Of a stretch of DNA of 64,000 bases, positions 52,071 through 62,100 are shown piece by piece. The notes beneath the pieces are model-generated. The model was not told the DNA's origin, searched no databases, and worked only from the letters and a program-made list of their open reading frames with translations. Origin of the DNA: Dyadobacter fermentans DSM 18053. Lineage in GTDB: Bacteria; Bacteroidota; Bacteroidia; Cytophagales; Spirosomataceae. The stretch lies in assembly GCF_000023125.1 (NCBI RefSeq), contig NC_013037.1, positions 4,193,501 through 4,257,500 of the forward strand, in the 5' to 3' direction. Each line of letters begins with the position of its first letter. The stretch's first letter is position 1. Made by a program: the position numbers and the translations under genes.

Positions 52071-53928
52071 TAAAGTTTTGGGACTCAATCACCTTTTCGG
52101 TTGCGATCAGCTCATTCTCATGAGGGAAGTTCGATTCAGGTGTTTGAGAATACGGAATGTTTTGAGGGATAAAGTCCTCTTTCGCACCCGGTTTGCTGTA
52201 ATCATACGACCAACGATACACCGCAGGAATCTCGCCTTCCCAGTTTCCGTGACCCGGAACAACAGGAGCAGTCCATTCGAGCGTATTCGAACGCCATGGG
52301 TTTTGCGGAGCTCTTCTTCCTTTGAAAATGCTGTAAAAGAAGTTCCAGAGGAATACGAACTGTGCCAGGAACGTGAATATCGCCGCAAGAGAGATAAACA
52401 TATTCATATCCATGAACTTATTCGTGAAATCGTAGCTGGTGAACTGGTAGTAACGACGAGGGAAGCCCGCGATACCCACATAGTGCATTGGAATAAACAC
52501 GAGGTAAATTCCGATGAATGTCAACCAGAAGTGAACCTGACCCAATGAGGTGTTCATCATGCGGCCGAACATTTTAGGGAACCAGTGGTAAACCCCTGCG
52601 AACAAACCGAATGCCGATGCCGCACCCATTACAAGGTGGAAGTGGGCTACTACGAAGTAAGTATCGTGCAATTGAATATCCAATGCGCTGTTACCGAGGA
52701 TGATACCAGTCAAACCACCTGATACGAACAGGGAAACCAGACCGATCGAGAACAACATACCGGGAGTGAACACAATGTTACCTCTCCAGAGTGTAGTAAT
52801 GTAGTTGAAGCCTTTCACTGCAGATGGTACGGCAATGATCAGTGTAAGGAACATGAAGACCGATCCCAGGAACGGGTTCATACCTGTTACAAACATGTGG
52901 TGCGCCCATACGATAAATGCAAGGAATGCGATACCGAGCATGGAAGCGATCATCGCACGGTAACCGAAGATCGGCTTGCGGGCGTTTGTCGCGATTACTT
53001 CGGATGTGATACCCAAAGCAGGCAAAAGTACGATGTATACCTCAGGGTGACCAAGGAACCAGAACAAGTGCTGGAACAGGATCGGGCTACCACCCACGTT
53101 TGGCAGCGCTTCACCATTGATATAAATGTCGGAAAGATAGAAGCTTGTACCGAAGTGACGGTCGAAGATCAGCAGCAATACAGACGAAAGCAATACAGGG
53201 AATGAGATCAGACCCAGCACCGCGGTGATAAGGAACGACCAGATCGTCAGAGGCAGACGGTCGAAAGACATACCTCTTGTACGCAGGTTGATTACCGTTG
53301 TGATGTAGTTGATACCACCCAGCAGCTGCGATACGATAAAGAATGCCATACTGGCCAACCACAATGTCATACCCATGCCTGAGCCCGGGTGCGCCTGTGG
53401 CAATGCGCTCAATGGAGGGTAAATTACCCAGCCACCTGCCGCAGGGCCTTGTTGCAGGAACAAAGAAGCGAACATGATAATGCTGGCCAGGAAGAAGAAC
53501 CAGTAAGAAAGCATGTTCATAAAACCTGACGCCATATCGCGCGCTCCCACTTGCAGCGGGATAAGGAAGTTACTGAAAGTACCGCTCAAACCGGCCGTCA
53601 ATACAAAGAATACCATGATGGTACCGTGCATTGTAACCAAAGCCAGGTAGAAGTTCGGGTCGAGCTTACCTGAATCGCTGATCCAGCCACCAAGGACAGG
53701 CTTCAACCAGGACAGGTTAGAATCGGGCAAACCGAGCTGGATACGGAAGATTACCGACATGGTAATACCGATAACAGCCCACAAAATACCCGTGATCAGA
53801 TACTGCTTGGCAATTACTTTGTGGTCTTCACAAAATACATATTTCTGCCAAAAGCTTTGTGCTTCATGGTGGTGGTCATGCTCGTCTGCGTGGTGGTGAG
53901 CTGTTTCCAATCCTTCAATAGCTGACAT
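52045..53928 (-). CDS. coxA: Cytochrome c oxidase subunit I (aa3-type)
   Basis: 627 residues, about 12 core helices plus extensions. All six metal-ligand histidines are present: TMHGTIMVFF (heme a), GHPEVYI with the cross-linking Tyr (CuB), WAHHMF (CuB pair) and HDTYFVVAHFHLVMG (heme a3 and heme a). HPEVY marks an A1-type enzyme with the Glu proton channel. It reduces oxygen to water and pumps protons. The N-terminus is His-rich (residues 11-21). It follows coxB by 29 bases and overlaps ctaA. Confidence 0.98.
   Translation of the reverse strand: MSAIEGLETAHHHADEHDHHHEAQSFWQKYVFCEDHKVIAKQYLITGILWAVIGITMSVIFRIQLGLPDSNLSWLKPVLGGWISDSGKLDPNFYLALVTMHGTIMVFFVLTAGLSGTFSNFLIPLQVGARDMASGFMNMLSYWFFFLASIIMFASLFLQQGPAAGGWVIYPPLSALPQAHPGSGMGMTLWLASMAFFIVSQLLGGINYITTVINLRTRGMSFDRLPLTIWSFLITAVLGLISFPVLLSSVLLLIFDRHFGTSFYLSDIYINGEALPNVGGSPILFQHLFWFLGHPEVYIVLLPALGITSEVIATNARKPIFGYRAMIASMLGIAFLAFIVWAHHMFVTGMNPFLGSVFMFLTLIIAVPSAVKGFNYITTLWRGNIVFTPGMLFSIGLVSLFVSGGLTGIILGNSALDIQLHDTYFVVAHFHLVMGAASAFGLFAGVYHWFPKMFGRMMNTSLGQVHFWLTFIGIYLVFIPMHYVGIAGFPRRYYQFTSYDFTNKFMDMNMFISLAAIFTFLAQFVFLWNFFYSIFKGRRAPQNPWRSNTLEWTAPVVPGHGNWEGEIPAVYRWSYDYSKPGAKEDFIPQNIPYSQTPESNFPHENELIATEKVIESQNFNDQFKTHH
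53866..53898 (-). repeat. His-rich N-terminal tract of CoxA
   Basis: Residues 11-21 read HHHADEHDHHH: seven His and three acidic residues in eleven positions, before the first membrane helix. Confidence 0.85.
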
Positions 53929-53957
53929 ATACTTTTATTGTATTTTAATTAATAGAA

Positions 53958-55070
53958 TTATCGTAGACTAGAACTTGCTCCGGCACCGCCTGCTGAGGTT
54001 GCTGCGCTGTCTGCTGGTGCAGCTGTTGCTGCTTCGGCAGGCACATACTTCATCGCTTTCGCTTTCAGGTTCTCAGGAACTTTCGCAAGATACTCTGGGT
54101 AGGTCGACAGGAAAGTAGCCTGCTCTGCAACCCATTTCTTGTATGTAGCCTCGTCGTCTACGATCAATCTCATTTTCATTGAAAAGTGACCTTGTCCACA
54201 TACCTCCGTACAAGCAATCTCATAGTCAAATTTCGGGTTACCGGTTTCGGCGCGCATATCGGCGGTAGTTTTGTCTGCTACGAACCAGAATTTGGTCGGC
54301 AAACCTGGCACCGCATCCATTTTCACACGCATGTGCGGGATGAACACGCTGTGCAACACGTCGCGGGCGCGGATTTTCAACAATACAGGGCGGCCCACCG
54401 GAATGTGCATTTCTGAAGGGTTGGTAAAGTCATCGAAAGAATTCTCATCCGACAAGTCGATACCTACTTCGTTTTGTGCATCGATCAGTTTATAGTTGTA
54501 GTCACCGAGCTTGTTGTTATCCACACCACCGTAACGGGCGATCCAGTTGAACTGCTTGCCGGTGATCTCGATCACTTCCGCATCACGTGGGGCTTCGGCA
54601 GTGATGTCCGACCATGCTCTCCAACCTGTGAACACGAGCAATGCCATCACGATCGCCGGAACAATGGTCCAGATCAGCTCAAGCTTGTGGTTTTCAGGAT
54701 AGAAAGTAGCTCTGTGGCCCTTTTTGTGCTGGTATTTCCACGAAAAGAAGAATACCAGGAAGTTAACGATGATGAATGGAATCGTCAGGATTCCCATCGA
54801 GAACCAGAACAGGTCGTCGGTTCTTCTACCGTGAATGGATGAAGCTTCCGGAAGGAAGTACTCACGTGAATGCAGGTATGACCAGGTAATTGCGACAGCA
54901 CCAATCAACAACACCACGATAAACATGGCCCCGTTGAACTTATTACCAGTTGTTACAACTTCGTCTGAATCGGTCGTGTTGATACTCTTCAAAACACCCT
55001 GCAACCTGGATATTACGACCCCGGTGAGGACTATAAATACAAGAGCAACTAATGCGATAATAATATACAT
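53958..55070 (-). CDS. coxB: Cytochrome c oxidase subunit II with CuA centre
   Basis: 370 residues. Two extra N-terminal helices (about 3-21 and 46-65) precede the two standard subunit II helices (about 88-110 and 130-150). The cupredoxin domain carries the full CuA set: a His in DVLHSVFIPHM and CTEVCGQGHFSM. There is no CxxCH, so this is aa3 rather than caa3, and electrons must arrive from a separate cytochrome c domain. The tail is Ala-rich (AEAATAAPADSAATSAG). It follows actF by 21 bases. Confidence 0.96.
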   Translation of the reverse strand: MYIIIALVALVFIVLTGVVISRLQGVLKSINTTDSDEVVTTGNKFNGAMFIVVLLIGAVAITWSYLHSREYFLPEASSIHGRRTDDLFWFSMGILTIPFIIVNFLVFFFSWKYQHKKGHRATFYPENHKLELIWTIVPAIVMALLVFTGWRAWSDITAEAPRDAEVIEITGKQFNWIARYGGVDNNKLGDYNYKLIDAQNEVGIDLSDENSFDDFTNPSEMHIPVGRPVLLKIRARDVLHSVFIPHMRVKMDAVPGLPTKFWFVADKTTADMRAETGNPKFDYEIACTEVCGQGHFSMKMRLIVDDEATYKKWVAEQATFLSTYPEYLAKVPENLKAKAMKYVPAEAATAAPADSAATSAGGAGASSSLR

Positions 55071-55091
55071 GATGATTTACTGGTTTTGCAA

Positions 55092-56459
55092 TTAGGCGAT
55101 ATCGTGATGCAGTGATTCCTCCAACATCGGGTGATTTCTCGGGATCAGATTAGCCTTGGTCAACTGGATTGCGATTGTGTATGCAAATGCACAAAGGAAG
55201 ATCAGGAAGAAGCCCCACTCCAAAGGTCCAAGTTCAGCGCCAGCGCCAACAGCACCCGGCATAACGTTCGTGTAGAAATCGAACCAGTGTCCGACAATCA
55301 CACTCCAGCACGCTACTTTCAGGATCGAATGTGTGAACTTCGCGTCGCGGGTCATCAATACGAGGAACGGGAAGAAGAAGTTCAGGAACAATGTGATGAA
55401 GAAGGGCGCCTTATAGAATCCACCGTGTCCGCGGAAACGCTCGATGAAGTAGATCGTTTCTTCCGGAAGGTTAGCGTAATAGATCAAAAGGAATTGTGCG
55501 AACCAAACGTAAGTCCAGAAGATGCTGAATGCAAATACAAACTTGCCAAGGTCGCGCAGGTGGCTCGCGTTTACGGCTCTCATGTAGCCTCTTTCGCGGA
55601 GCATTACAATGGTAAGGGTGATCACCGCCAGACCAGCCACGTGCCAGCTAGCCAATGTGTACCATCCGAACATCGTGCTGAACCAGTGTGTGTCGATCGA
55701 CATCACGAAGTCCCATGCAGATGTAGAAGAAGTAACACCGAACACTACCAGGAACGCAGTTCCGATACGGATCGATTTTTCGTAGAACTCAGTTCCGCCG
55801 ATCTCATCTTCCTGCAACGAAAGCGTACGGATCTTTTTCCAAAGCAGATACCAGATCACGAAATACGCTACCAGACGGATCAGGAAGAAAGGTGTATTGA
55901 GATACCCCTGCTTGCCTGCAATGATTTTGTCATATTCGGCTCCGCCAACTTCGTAAAGACCTTTATGTGTCCAGTGGAACAGATCGTGCCCGCCCAGCAG
56001 GAATGTAATGAGCAACACCGCACCTGTGAAAGGAAGGAACGCAGGAAGCGCCTCAGGTACTCTTTTGAATACCGCCGACCAACCGGCTTGCGCCAGGTAG
56101 TTATAAGAAAGGAAGAACATCCCCACAACGGACATTCCGGTAAAATATACACCATTTACCCAAAGGTTAGCCCAGATGCGGGCAACCCAGCTCTTGGCAT
56201 GGTGACCAGCCGCCGCGCCGTGTTCTGCCGCGCCGTGTCCCGCAGCTGCTCCGTGCTCGGCTGCCGCATGGCCTGCCGCCGCAGCATGTTCTGCTCCGTG
56301 CGCAGCCACTTCATGGCCACCGCCGCCATTGGCTGCGAGGTATGCTCCCAATAGTACAAGAGCCAGTCCTACACCGCCACCAATGAGCAAACTTTTCTTA
56401 GCTCCTGATGTAAATTCAAACCGTTCTTCAATAGAAGGAATCGAATGTGCTGATGCCAT
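55092..56459 (-). CDS. actF: Alternative complex III subunit ActF (NrfD-like membrane subunit)
   Basis: 455 residues, about ten helices, the second NrfD/PsrC-like membrane subunit of alternative complex III, paralogous to ActC. Between the first helix (about 23-43) and the second lies a low-complexity segment, residues 49-87, with nine His among Ala, Gly and Glu, including two and a half copies of an 11-residue unit (AAAGHGAAEHG). Core sequences such as DLFHWTHKGLYEVGG and GHGGFYKAPFFITLFLNF are intact. In the complex ActF completes the membrane arm that faces the quinol and proton path. Confidence 0.92.
   Translation of the reverse strand: MASAHSIPSIEERFEFTSGAKKSLLIGGGVGLALVLLGAYLAANGGGGHEVAAHGAEHAAAAGHAAAEHGAAAGHGAAEHGAAAGHHAKSWVARIWANLWVNGVYFTGMSVVGMFFLSYNYLAQAGWSAVFKRVPEALPAFLPFTGAVLLITFLLGGHDLFHWTHKGLYEVGGAEYDKIIAGKQGYLNTPFFLIRLVAYFVIWYLLWKKIRTLSLQEDEIGGTEFYEKSIRIGTAFLVVFGVTSSTSAWDFVMSIDTHWFSTMFGWYTLASWHVAGLAVITLTIVMLRERGYMRAVNASHLRDLGKFVFAFSIFWTYVWFAQFLLIYYANLPEETIYFIERFRGHGGFYKAPFFITLFLNFFFPFLVLMTRDAKFTHSILKVACWSVIVGHWFDFYTNVMPGAVGAGAELGPLEWGFFLIFLCAFAYTIAIQLTKANLIPRNHPMLEESLHHDIA
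56199..56315 (-). repeat. His/Ala-rich 11-residue repeats in ActF
   Basis: Residues 49-87: His at 49, 54, 58, 64, 69, 75, 80, 86 and 87, spaced by 4-6 residues. The underlying 33-base units are recognisable but not identical, so this is a protein-level repeat rather than a CRISPR or satellite. Confidence 0.85.
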
Positions 56460-56493
56460 TATTTAAATTATTTCTCTGTTTTCAAAATTGTAC

Positions 56494-57102
56494 TTAGGCC
56501 CCTTTCTGTAATTTCTGTACGTAGTGTACGATTTTCCAGCGCTCTTCCGGGTTGATCTGGGAGCCGTGAGGCCACATACGTGCTCTACCATGCGTAATAA
56601 CATGGAAAATATGGCCCTCATTCATATTCTTGTAAGCATCGCTCGCGTAGTTAGGTACCCCTTTGTACATCGCCGCCACTTTTCCATCGCCGGCACCTGA
56701 TGCGCCATGGCAATGCTGGCAGTATCTGTCGTACAATACCTTTCCTTCCGCCATAGTTTTCTCGTTCAAAGGAACGGGGTTTTTCAAAACCTTCTCGGCG
56801 ATCTCGATGCTGTCGGCAGGGATGTTGTACACCATCAGGTCAACAACCGCTGAATCCGACTGACCGAAGCTTGTGGTGTAGTTACGTCTCGCAACCGTAC
56901 CTGCTACCGGCAAGCGCATGGTTAATCCCTGCGGGTTGATCGGGTTGGCTTTTTCCTGTTTGTACGGTTCGTAACCTACGGGCAGATACATGTTCGGAGC
57001 ATATTCCTTCCCGGGATTGTTAGGATCCTTTTTACAACCAGCAGCAGCAGTAAGCAATACGGCAGCAACCAATAGATATTTATATAAACTCTTGAATTTC
57101 AT
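56494..57102 (-). CDS. actE: Alternative complex III monoheme cytochrome c subunit ActE
   Basis: 202 residues from the ATG of MKFKSLYKYLL, which has GGAG 9 bases before it; an ATG at 57117, overlapping the actD stop as TAATG, would add five residues. Lipoprotein signal with lipobox LTAAAGC. One heme c site CQHCH (about residue 125), with distal Met candidates toward the C-terminus (GRARMWPHG). It is a lipid-anchored electron carrier at the periplasmic face of alternative complex III. Confidence 0.92.
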   Translation of the reverse strand: MKFKSLYKYLLVAAVLLTAAAGCKKDPNNPGKEYAPNMYLPVGYEPYKQEKANPINPQGLTMRLPVAGTVARRNYTTSFGQSDSAVVDLMVYNIPADSIEIAEKVLKNPVPLNEKTMAEGKVLYDRYCQHCHGASGAGDGKVAAMYKGVPNYASDAYKNMNEGHIFHVITHGRARMWPHGSQINPEERWKIVHYVQKLQKGA

Positions 57103-57116
57103 TGCTTTAAACTCCA

Positions 57117-57647
57117 TTAGAATTGCTTAATGTTGACTTCTTCTGCGCCGCTGTCTTTCAGCGCTCTCGATATCTCTTCTTCGCTCATTGAGTTTCTGCT
57201 CATGTCGATCGCCATGATAAACTTGTTATCCGTGGCCCGTACGTCAAATCTCGGGTGGAAATGTGAACCGGGTCCGAGTCCGTTCGAAATCAGGAAGGTG
57301 GTCACCATACCGAATGCGGTGAAGAGTACCGTTCCTTCGAATGTAATGGGGATATAGTTGGGGATCGAGATCGGATCTTTACCACCGATGATCATCGGCC
57401 AGTCATATCCCATTGTCCAGATCATCAGGGTCAGCACGGCGCAGCATCCTGTTACACCGAACATAAAGGCAGCGATACCAATACGCGTTCTTGGGTGCCC
57501 CAGCGCTTCGTCCAACCCGTGGATAGGGAATGGAGAATATACTTCTTTGATTTTCACACCGGCCTTTCTCAACTTGGGAACCGCGTGAAGAACAGTATCG
57601 TCATCGTCGTAAACTCCGACCAAATATTTACCAGATAATTCTGCCAT
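57117..57647 (-). CDS. actD: Alternative complex III subunit ActD (DUF3341)
   Basis: 176 residues, DUF3341. Cytoplasmic N-terminal part (KYLVGVYDDDDTVLHAVPKL ... GVKIKEVYSPFPIHGLDEALG) and two transmembrane helices (about 57-77 and 100-122). It has no cofactor motif and is thought to support the membrane arm. Its stop overlaps the upstream alternative start of actE by one base. Confidence 0.92.
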   Translation of the reverse strand: MAELSGKYLVGVYDDDDTVLHAVPKLRKAGVKIKEVYSPFPIHGLDEALGHPRTRIGIAAFMFGVTGCCAVLTLMIWTMGYDWPMIIGGKDPISIPNYIPITFEGTVLFTAFGMVTTFLISNGLGPGSHFHPRFDVRATDNKFIMAIDMSRNSMSEEEISRALKDSGAEEVNIKQF

Positions 57648-57694
57648 ACTATTACTTAATTATAATCTCTACAATTCGCTATTACGCAATGCTT

Positions 57695-59128
57695 TTATTC
57701 CTGATCCTTGTTGTAAGCGGGTTCAGCAGTTCCGCGCTGTCTTACTTTCGCTACTCCGGCGATCTTGGCAGGCAGCTGCGCAGATGTCGAGCGCAATACC
57801 GCTTTTACTTCTGCCATGTTCACTACCGGCAGGTATTTCGAGAACAGGAGGAACAATGTGAAGAACAAACCGAAGGAGAAAATGTAGTCCCCGATGTCGT
57901 ACCGTGTAGGCGAGAACATTGTCCAGCTTGACGGGATATAGTCACGGTGCAGAGAGGTTACGATAATTACGAAACGCTCGAACCACATACCGATGTTTAC
58001 AATCACAGAGATGAAGAATGTAAACGAGATGCTGCGACGCAGTTTTCTTGACCAGAAAAGCTGTGGAGAGATTACGTTACAGGTCATCATAGCCCAGTAT
58101 GCCCACCAGTAAGGACCGGTCATACGGTTGAAGAATGCGTAATATTCGTATTCAACACCACCGTACCATGCGATAAAGAACTCAGTAATGTAAGCCACAC
58201 CTACTACCGAACCGGTAAGCGTGATTACCTTGTTCATCGTTTCAATGTGCTCCAATGTGATGTAGTCTTCCAGTTTGTAAACTACACGTGTGATGAGCAT
58301 CAGGTTTTGTACCATCGCGAATCCGGAGAAGATCGCACCCGCAACGAAGTACGGAGGGAAGATCGTCGTGTGCCATCCCGGGATTACCGAGGTAGCAAAG
58401 TCCATACTTACAATGGTGTGTACCGAAAGTACAAGTGGCGTAGAAAGACCTGCGAGGATCAATGAAATGTATTCGTAACGTGCCCAGGTCTTAGCTGAAC
58501 CGTCCCACCCCATTGCAAATGTTCCGTACATGAATTTCGAAACTTTGCTGGTAGCGCGGTCGCGGATGGTAGCGAGGTCAGGGATAAGACCGATGTACCA
58601 GAAAACCAACGATACGGAGAAGTAAGTACTGATCGCGAATACGTCCCAAACGAGCGGCGAGTTGAAGTTAACCCAAAGAGAACCGAATGCGTTTGGCAAT
58701 GGAAGAGCCCAGTAAGCCATCCAGGGACGACCCATGTGCATCAAAATAAATGAAGCAGCACAAATAACGGCGAAGATCGTCATCGCTTCCGCTGCACGGT
58801 TGATGGAAGTTCTCCATTTCTGGCGGAAGAGCAAGAGGATCGCGGAGATCAGCGTTCCCGCGTGACCGATACCTACCCACCATACGAAGTTGGTGATGTC
58901 CCAGGCCCAACCTACTGTTTTATTCAAACCCCAAACTCCGAGGCCTTCCCACCAGGTCCAGGCCAGACACACAGACCCATATGCCAGAACGATGAGCGAA
59001 AGTCCGAAAGCGATCTTCCATTCTTTCGTTGGAGCTGCCTCCACGTGACGACATATGTCTTCCGTTACGTCCGCGTACGTTTTCCCACCTTGGATCAGCG
59101 GTTCTCTTACAGGTGAAGTAACATGCAT
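57695..59128 (-). CDS. actC: Alternative complex III subunit ActC (NrfD-like quinol-site subunit)
   Basis: 477 residues, about ten helices, NrfD/PsrC family. Segments such as VGIGHAGTLISAILLLFRQKWR and GWHTTIFPPYFVAGAIFSGFAMV are characteristic of the quinol-binding membrane subunit that contacts the iron-sulfur domain of ActB. Menaquinol is the likely donor in Bacteroidota. Lies 51 bases after actB and 47 before actD. Confidence 0.95.
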   Translation of the reverse strand: MHVTSPVREPLIQGGKTYADVTEDICRHVEAAPTKEWKIAFGLSLIVLAYGSVCLAWTWWEGLGVWGLNKTVGWAWDITNFVWWVGIGHAGTLISAILLLFRQKWRTSINRAAEAMTIFAVICAASFILMHMGRPWMAYWALPLPNAFGSLWVNFNSPLVWDVFAISTYFSVSLVFWYIGLIPDLATIRDRATSKVSKFMYGTFAMGWDGSAKTWARYEYISLILAGLSTPLVLSVHTIVSMDFATSVIPGWHTTIFPPYFVAGAIFSGFAMVQNLMLITRVVYKLEDYITLEHIETMNKVITLTGSVVGVAYITEFFIAWYGGVEYEYYAFFNRMTGPYWWAYWAMMTCNVISPQLFWSRKLRRSISFTFFISVIVNIGMWFERFVIIVTSLHRDYIPSSWTMFSPTRYDIGDYIFSFGLFFTLFLLFSKYLPVVNMAEVKAVLRSTSAQLPAKIAGVAKVRQRGTAEPAYNKDQE

Positions 59129-59179
59129 ACTACTATTTATTTATAATGATTGGATCGTCAATAATTCTAAACTCTGATA

Positions 59180-62100
59180 TTAAGCGTGCTCTTTTTCAGC
59201 CTTTTCAGCTTTCGCAGCTGCATCCTTGTTACGGACTTTGGTGAGGTAAGAGATCTGCGGACGAACGTTGATCTCTTCCAGCATGTGGAATGCACGTCCT
59301 TCTCTCTCCACTTCAAGCAATTTCGAGATGCGGCTTTCCGGATCGTTCATGTCGCCGAATGTGATCGCGTCTGTTGGGCAGGACGATGCACAAGCTACAT
59401 TCACTTCACCGTCAACGATGCGTCTTCTTTCTTTCTTCGCAGTCAGCTTAGCCTCCTGGATTCTGTGAACGCACATTGAGCATTTCTCGATAACCCCTCT
59501 TGAACGTACTGTTACATCCGGGTTAATGACCATTTTACCGAGGTCATTGTTGAAGTTGTAATCGTAGTTGTCGTTATCAAAATATTTGAACCAGTTGAAG
59601 CGACGTACTTTGTATGGGCAGTTATTTGCACAATATCTCGTACCTACACAACGGTTGTAAGTCATTTGGTTCAAGCCCTCAGAGCTGTGGGTGGTTGCCA
59701 ATACCGGACATACCGTTTCGCAAGGGGCATTGTTACAATGCTGGCAAAGCATTGGCTGGAACGTAACTTCCGGATTCTCAGAAGCAATTTCCAATCCGCG
59801 AAGATCTTCCACATCCGCGTCGCTGCTGTAATAGCGGTCGATACGCAGCCAGTGCATTTCGCGTGCATTGATGATTTCCTGACGACCTACAACAGGGATG
59901 TTGTTTTCGTTCTGGCAGCTGATCACGCAAGATCCGCAACCGAAGCAGGTGTTCAGGTCGATCACCATACCCCACGAGTGGTTCTTGTATTTGTGACCAT
60001 TCCACAATGACAGGTCTGTTGCGTCAACCTCGCCATCCGAAGTCTGGATTTTCGGAACAAAACGTCCGGCCATCGGATCTTTCTGGAAGTGAGCGAGTAC
60101 AGTTTCCTGCAAAACCGACTTACGGTTCATTACCGTGTTATGCGTCTGAGTCTGCGCGATTTCGCGGGTATCGCCTGTTTTCGACAGGGTTACTTCGCCT
60201 GGCGTGAAGTTCAGGAAGCCTTCGGTGAATGCAGCAAGCGGGAACACGTTTTTACCTACACCGTTTGCAGACTTACCAGCTTTTTCGCGGCCGTAACCAA
60301 CGGCTACCGCCACAGTTCCTTGTGCCAAACCTGGCTGGATGATCACCGGCAGCTCTACCGATTTGCCTTTGATATCCAATTTCACTACATCACCCTGCGC
60401 AACGCCGAGTTCAGTAGCCGTTTTTTGCGAAAGACCTGCGTGGTTATCCCAGGTAGCTTTCGTGATCGGATCAGGGTTTTCCTGCAACCAAGGGTTGTTT
60501 GCAGCGAAACCGGTACCCATACCTACGTTCTCGAAGATCGCAAGTTCCAGGCCTGATGACGACGCCTTGTATTTTTTAGCAATGCCAGCCGCAGCAGCAG
60601 CGAGGTTTCCGGAGAATGCAGCACCTGCGCCGGTAGCGGTAGAAGCCACATCGAATACGCCGTCGTGCAACGATTTAATCCAGAATTTCTCGAAGTCACC
60701 ACCTCCGGCTTGCGGGAAGATGTTCTTTCTCCAGTACGCTTTTACATATTCATGGTAGTCAGCCGAAGCGCCTGCCCATTTCAAAAGCGATGATTGTGCC
60801 TGGCGTGTGCTGAAAATCAGGCTGATCGCCGGCTGGATTAAGCTGTATGATCCTGCAACAGGCTCTGCATCACCCCATGATTCGAGGTAGTGCGGTGCAG
60901 GAAGGATGTATTTCAAAAGAGATGATGTTTCATCAGCGCGATCGTTGAATGATACGCTCAATGAAACCTGTGGCAATGCAGCCGCCAGTTCAGCACCGCG
61001 TGGGTGATCATAAACCGGATTGGCACCCCACAAAATCAATGCAGATACTTTACCGCCTTTAACTTCGTCGATCAGTTGGTTGGTAGCAATGTCGTTACCC
61101 TGACGGTAGTTGGCAGGCTTATCCAGGTTGATCGTAGTTCCGTAGCTTCCCAGCAGGCTGTTCAGCGCGTTCACTATTACTTGTACCGAAGGATCGTTGA
61201 TACCCGATACAACCAATGCCTGTCCTTTTGCAGCCACGAGGTCCGCAGCAGCTTTGTCCAGGTTATCGATGTTCAATGCAGGTGTTGCAACAGGAGCTCC
61301 GCCCAATTTCGCCGCTACTTTATTATATAGTGCAGCTACAACCAGGCCGATTTGCGAAGGTTTTACCGCAGTACGGTAATCCGAATTGGCACCGGTCAGT
61401 GAAAGGGTAGATTCGAATTGGTACAAACGGGACATTTCCTTGTTACCTTCTTTCTCGCTGCTCACGCGACGTGTGTCGGCAAATTGCTTCGAGAATGTAT
61501 CCGGTGCAAGCCATGTTCCGAGGAAATCACCGTCGATGCCTACTACTACTTTCGCTTTGCTGAAATCGTAGGAAGGGATAACGGCTTTGCCGAATGACAA
61601 CTCGTTACCTTTTACTAACGCATAGGAAGAGTTGGCATCGTAAACCACGTGGGTAGTGGTTGGATATTTTGCAGTGAAGTCTGCAATAACCGCCTTGGTA
61701 GACGGGCTTAGAATCGTAGAAGAAAGGATGCGGATCGCGCCGCCTTTTGCTGCGATAGCTCCAAGTTGATCGGCGATCTCCTTGTCAACAGCCTCCCAGC
61801 TTACTTTGGTATCTTCTCCTTTTTTAGGACCTTTCAGTTTCTCATTGTCATACAAGCCGAGCAATGAAGCGTGTGCGCGCGAGCTTACACCGTAGGAAAC
61901 TTTGGAAAGGGAATTGCTTTCTATTTTAATCGGCCGGCCCTCGCGGGTTTTGACCAGAATACTTGCGTAGTCTCCACCTTCTGCGTAAGTGGATGCATAC
62001 CAGTTAGATATAGTAGGGAATTCGCCTTCCGGCTTATTTACGTAAGGGATGGCTTTTTTCACCGGCGCTTCGCAAGCTGCGAGAGATACGGCTGCCATTC

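Noticed and set aside
56199..56315. Repeated units in actF as a CRISPR or satellite array
   Set aside because: Units are in frame, diverged and explain a His/Ala protein repeat; there are no spacers.
55131..56354. 407-residue plus-strand reading frame
   Set aside because: Antisense to actF; its length comes from the codon use of a membrane protein, and the product has many Cys, Arg and Gln without pattern.
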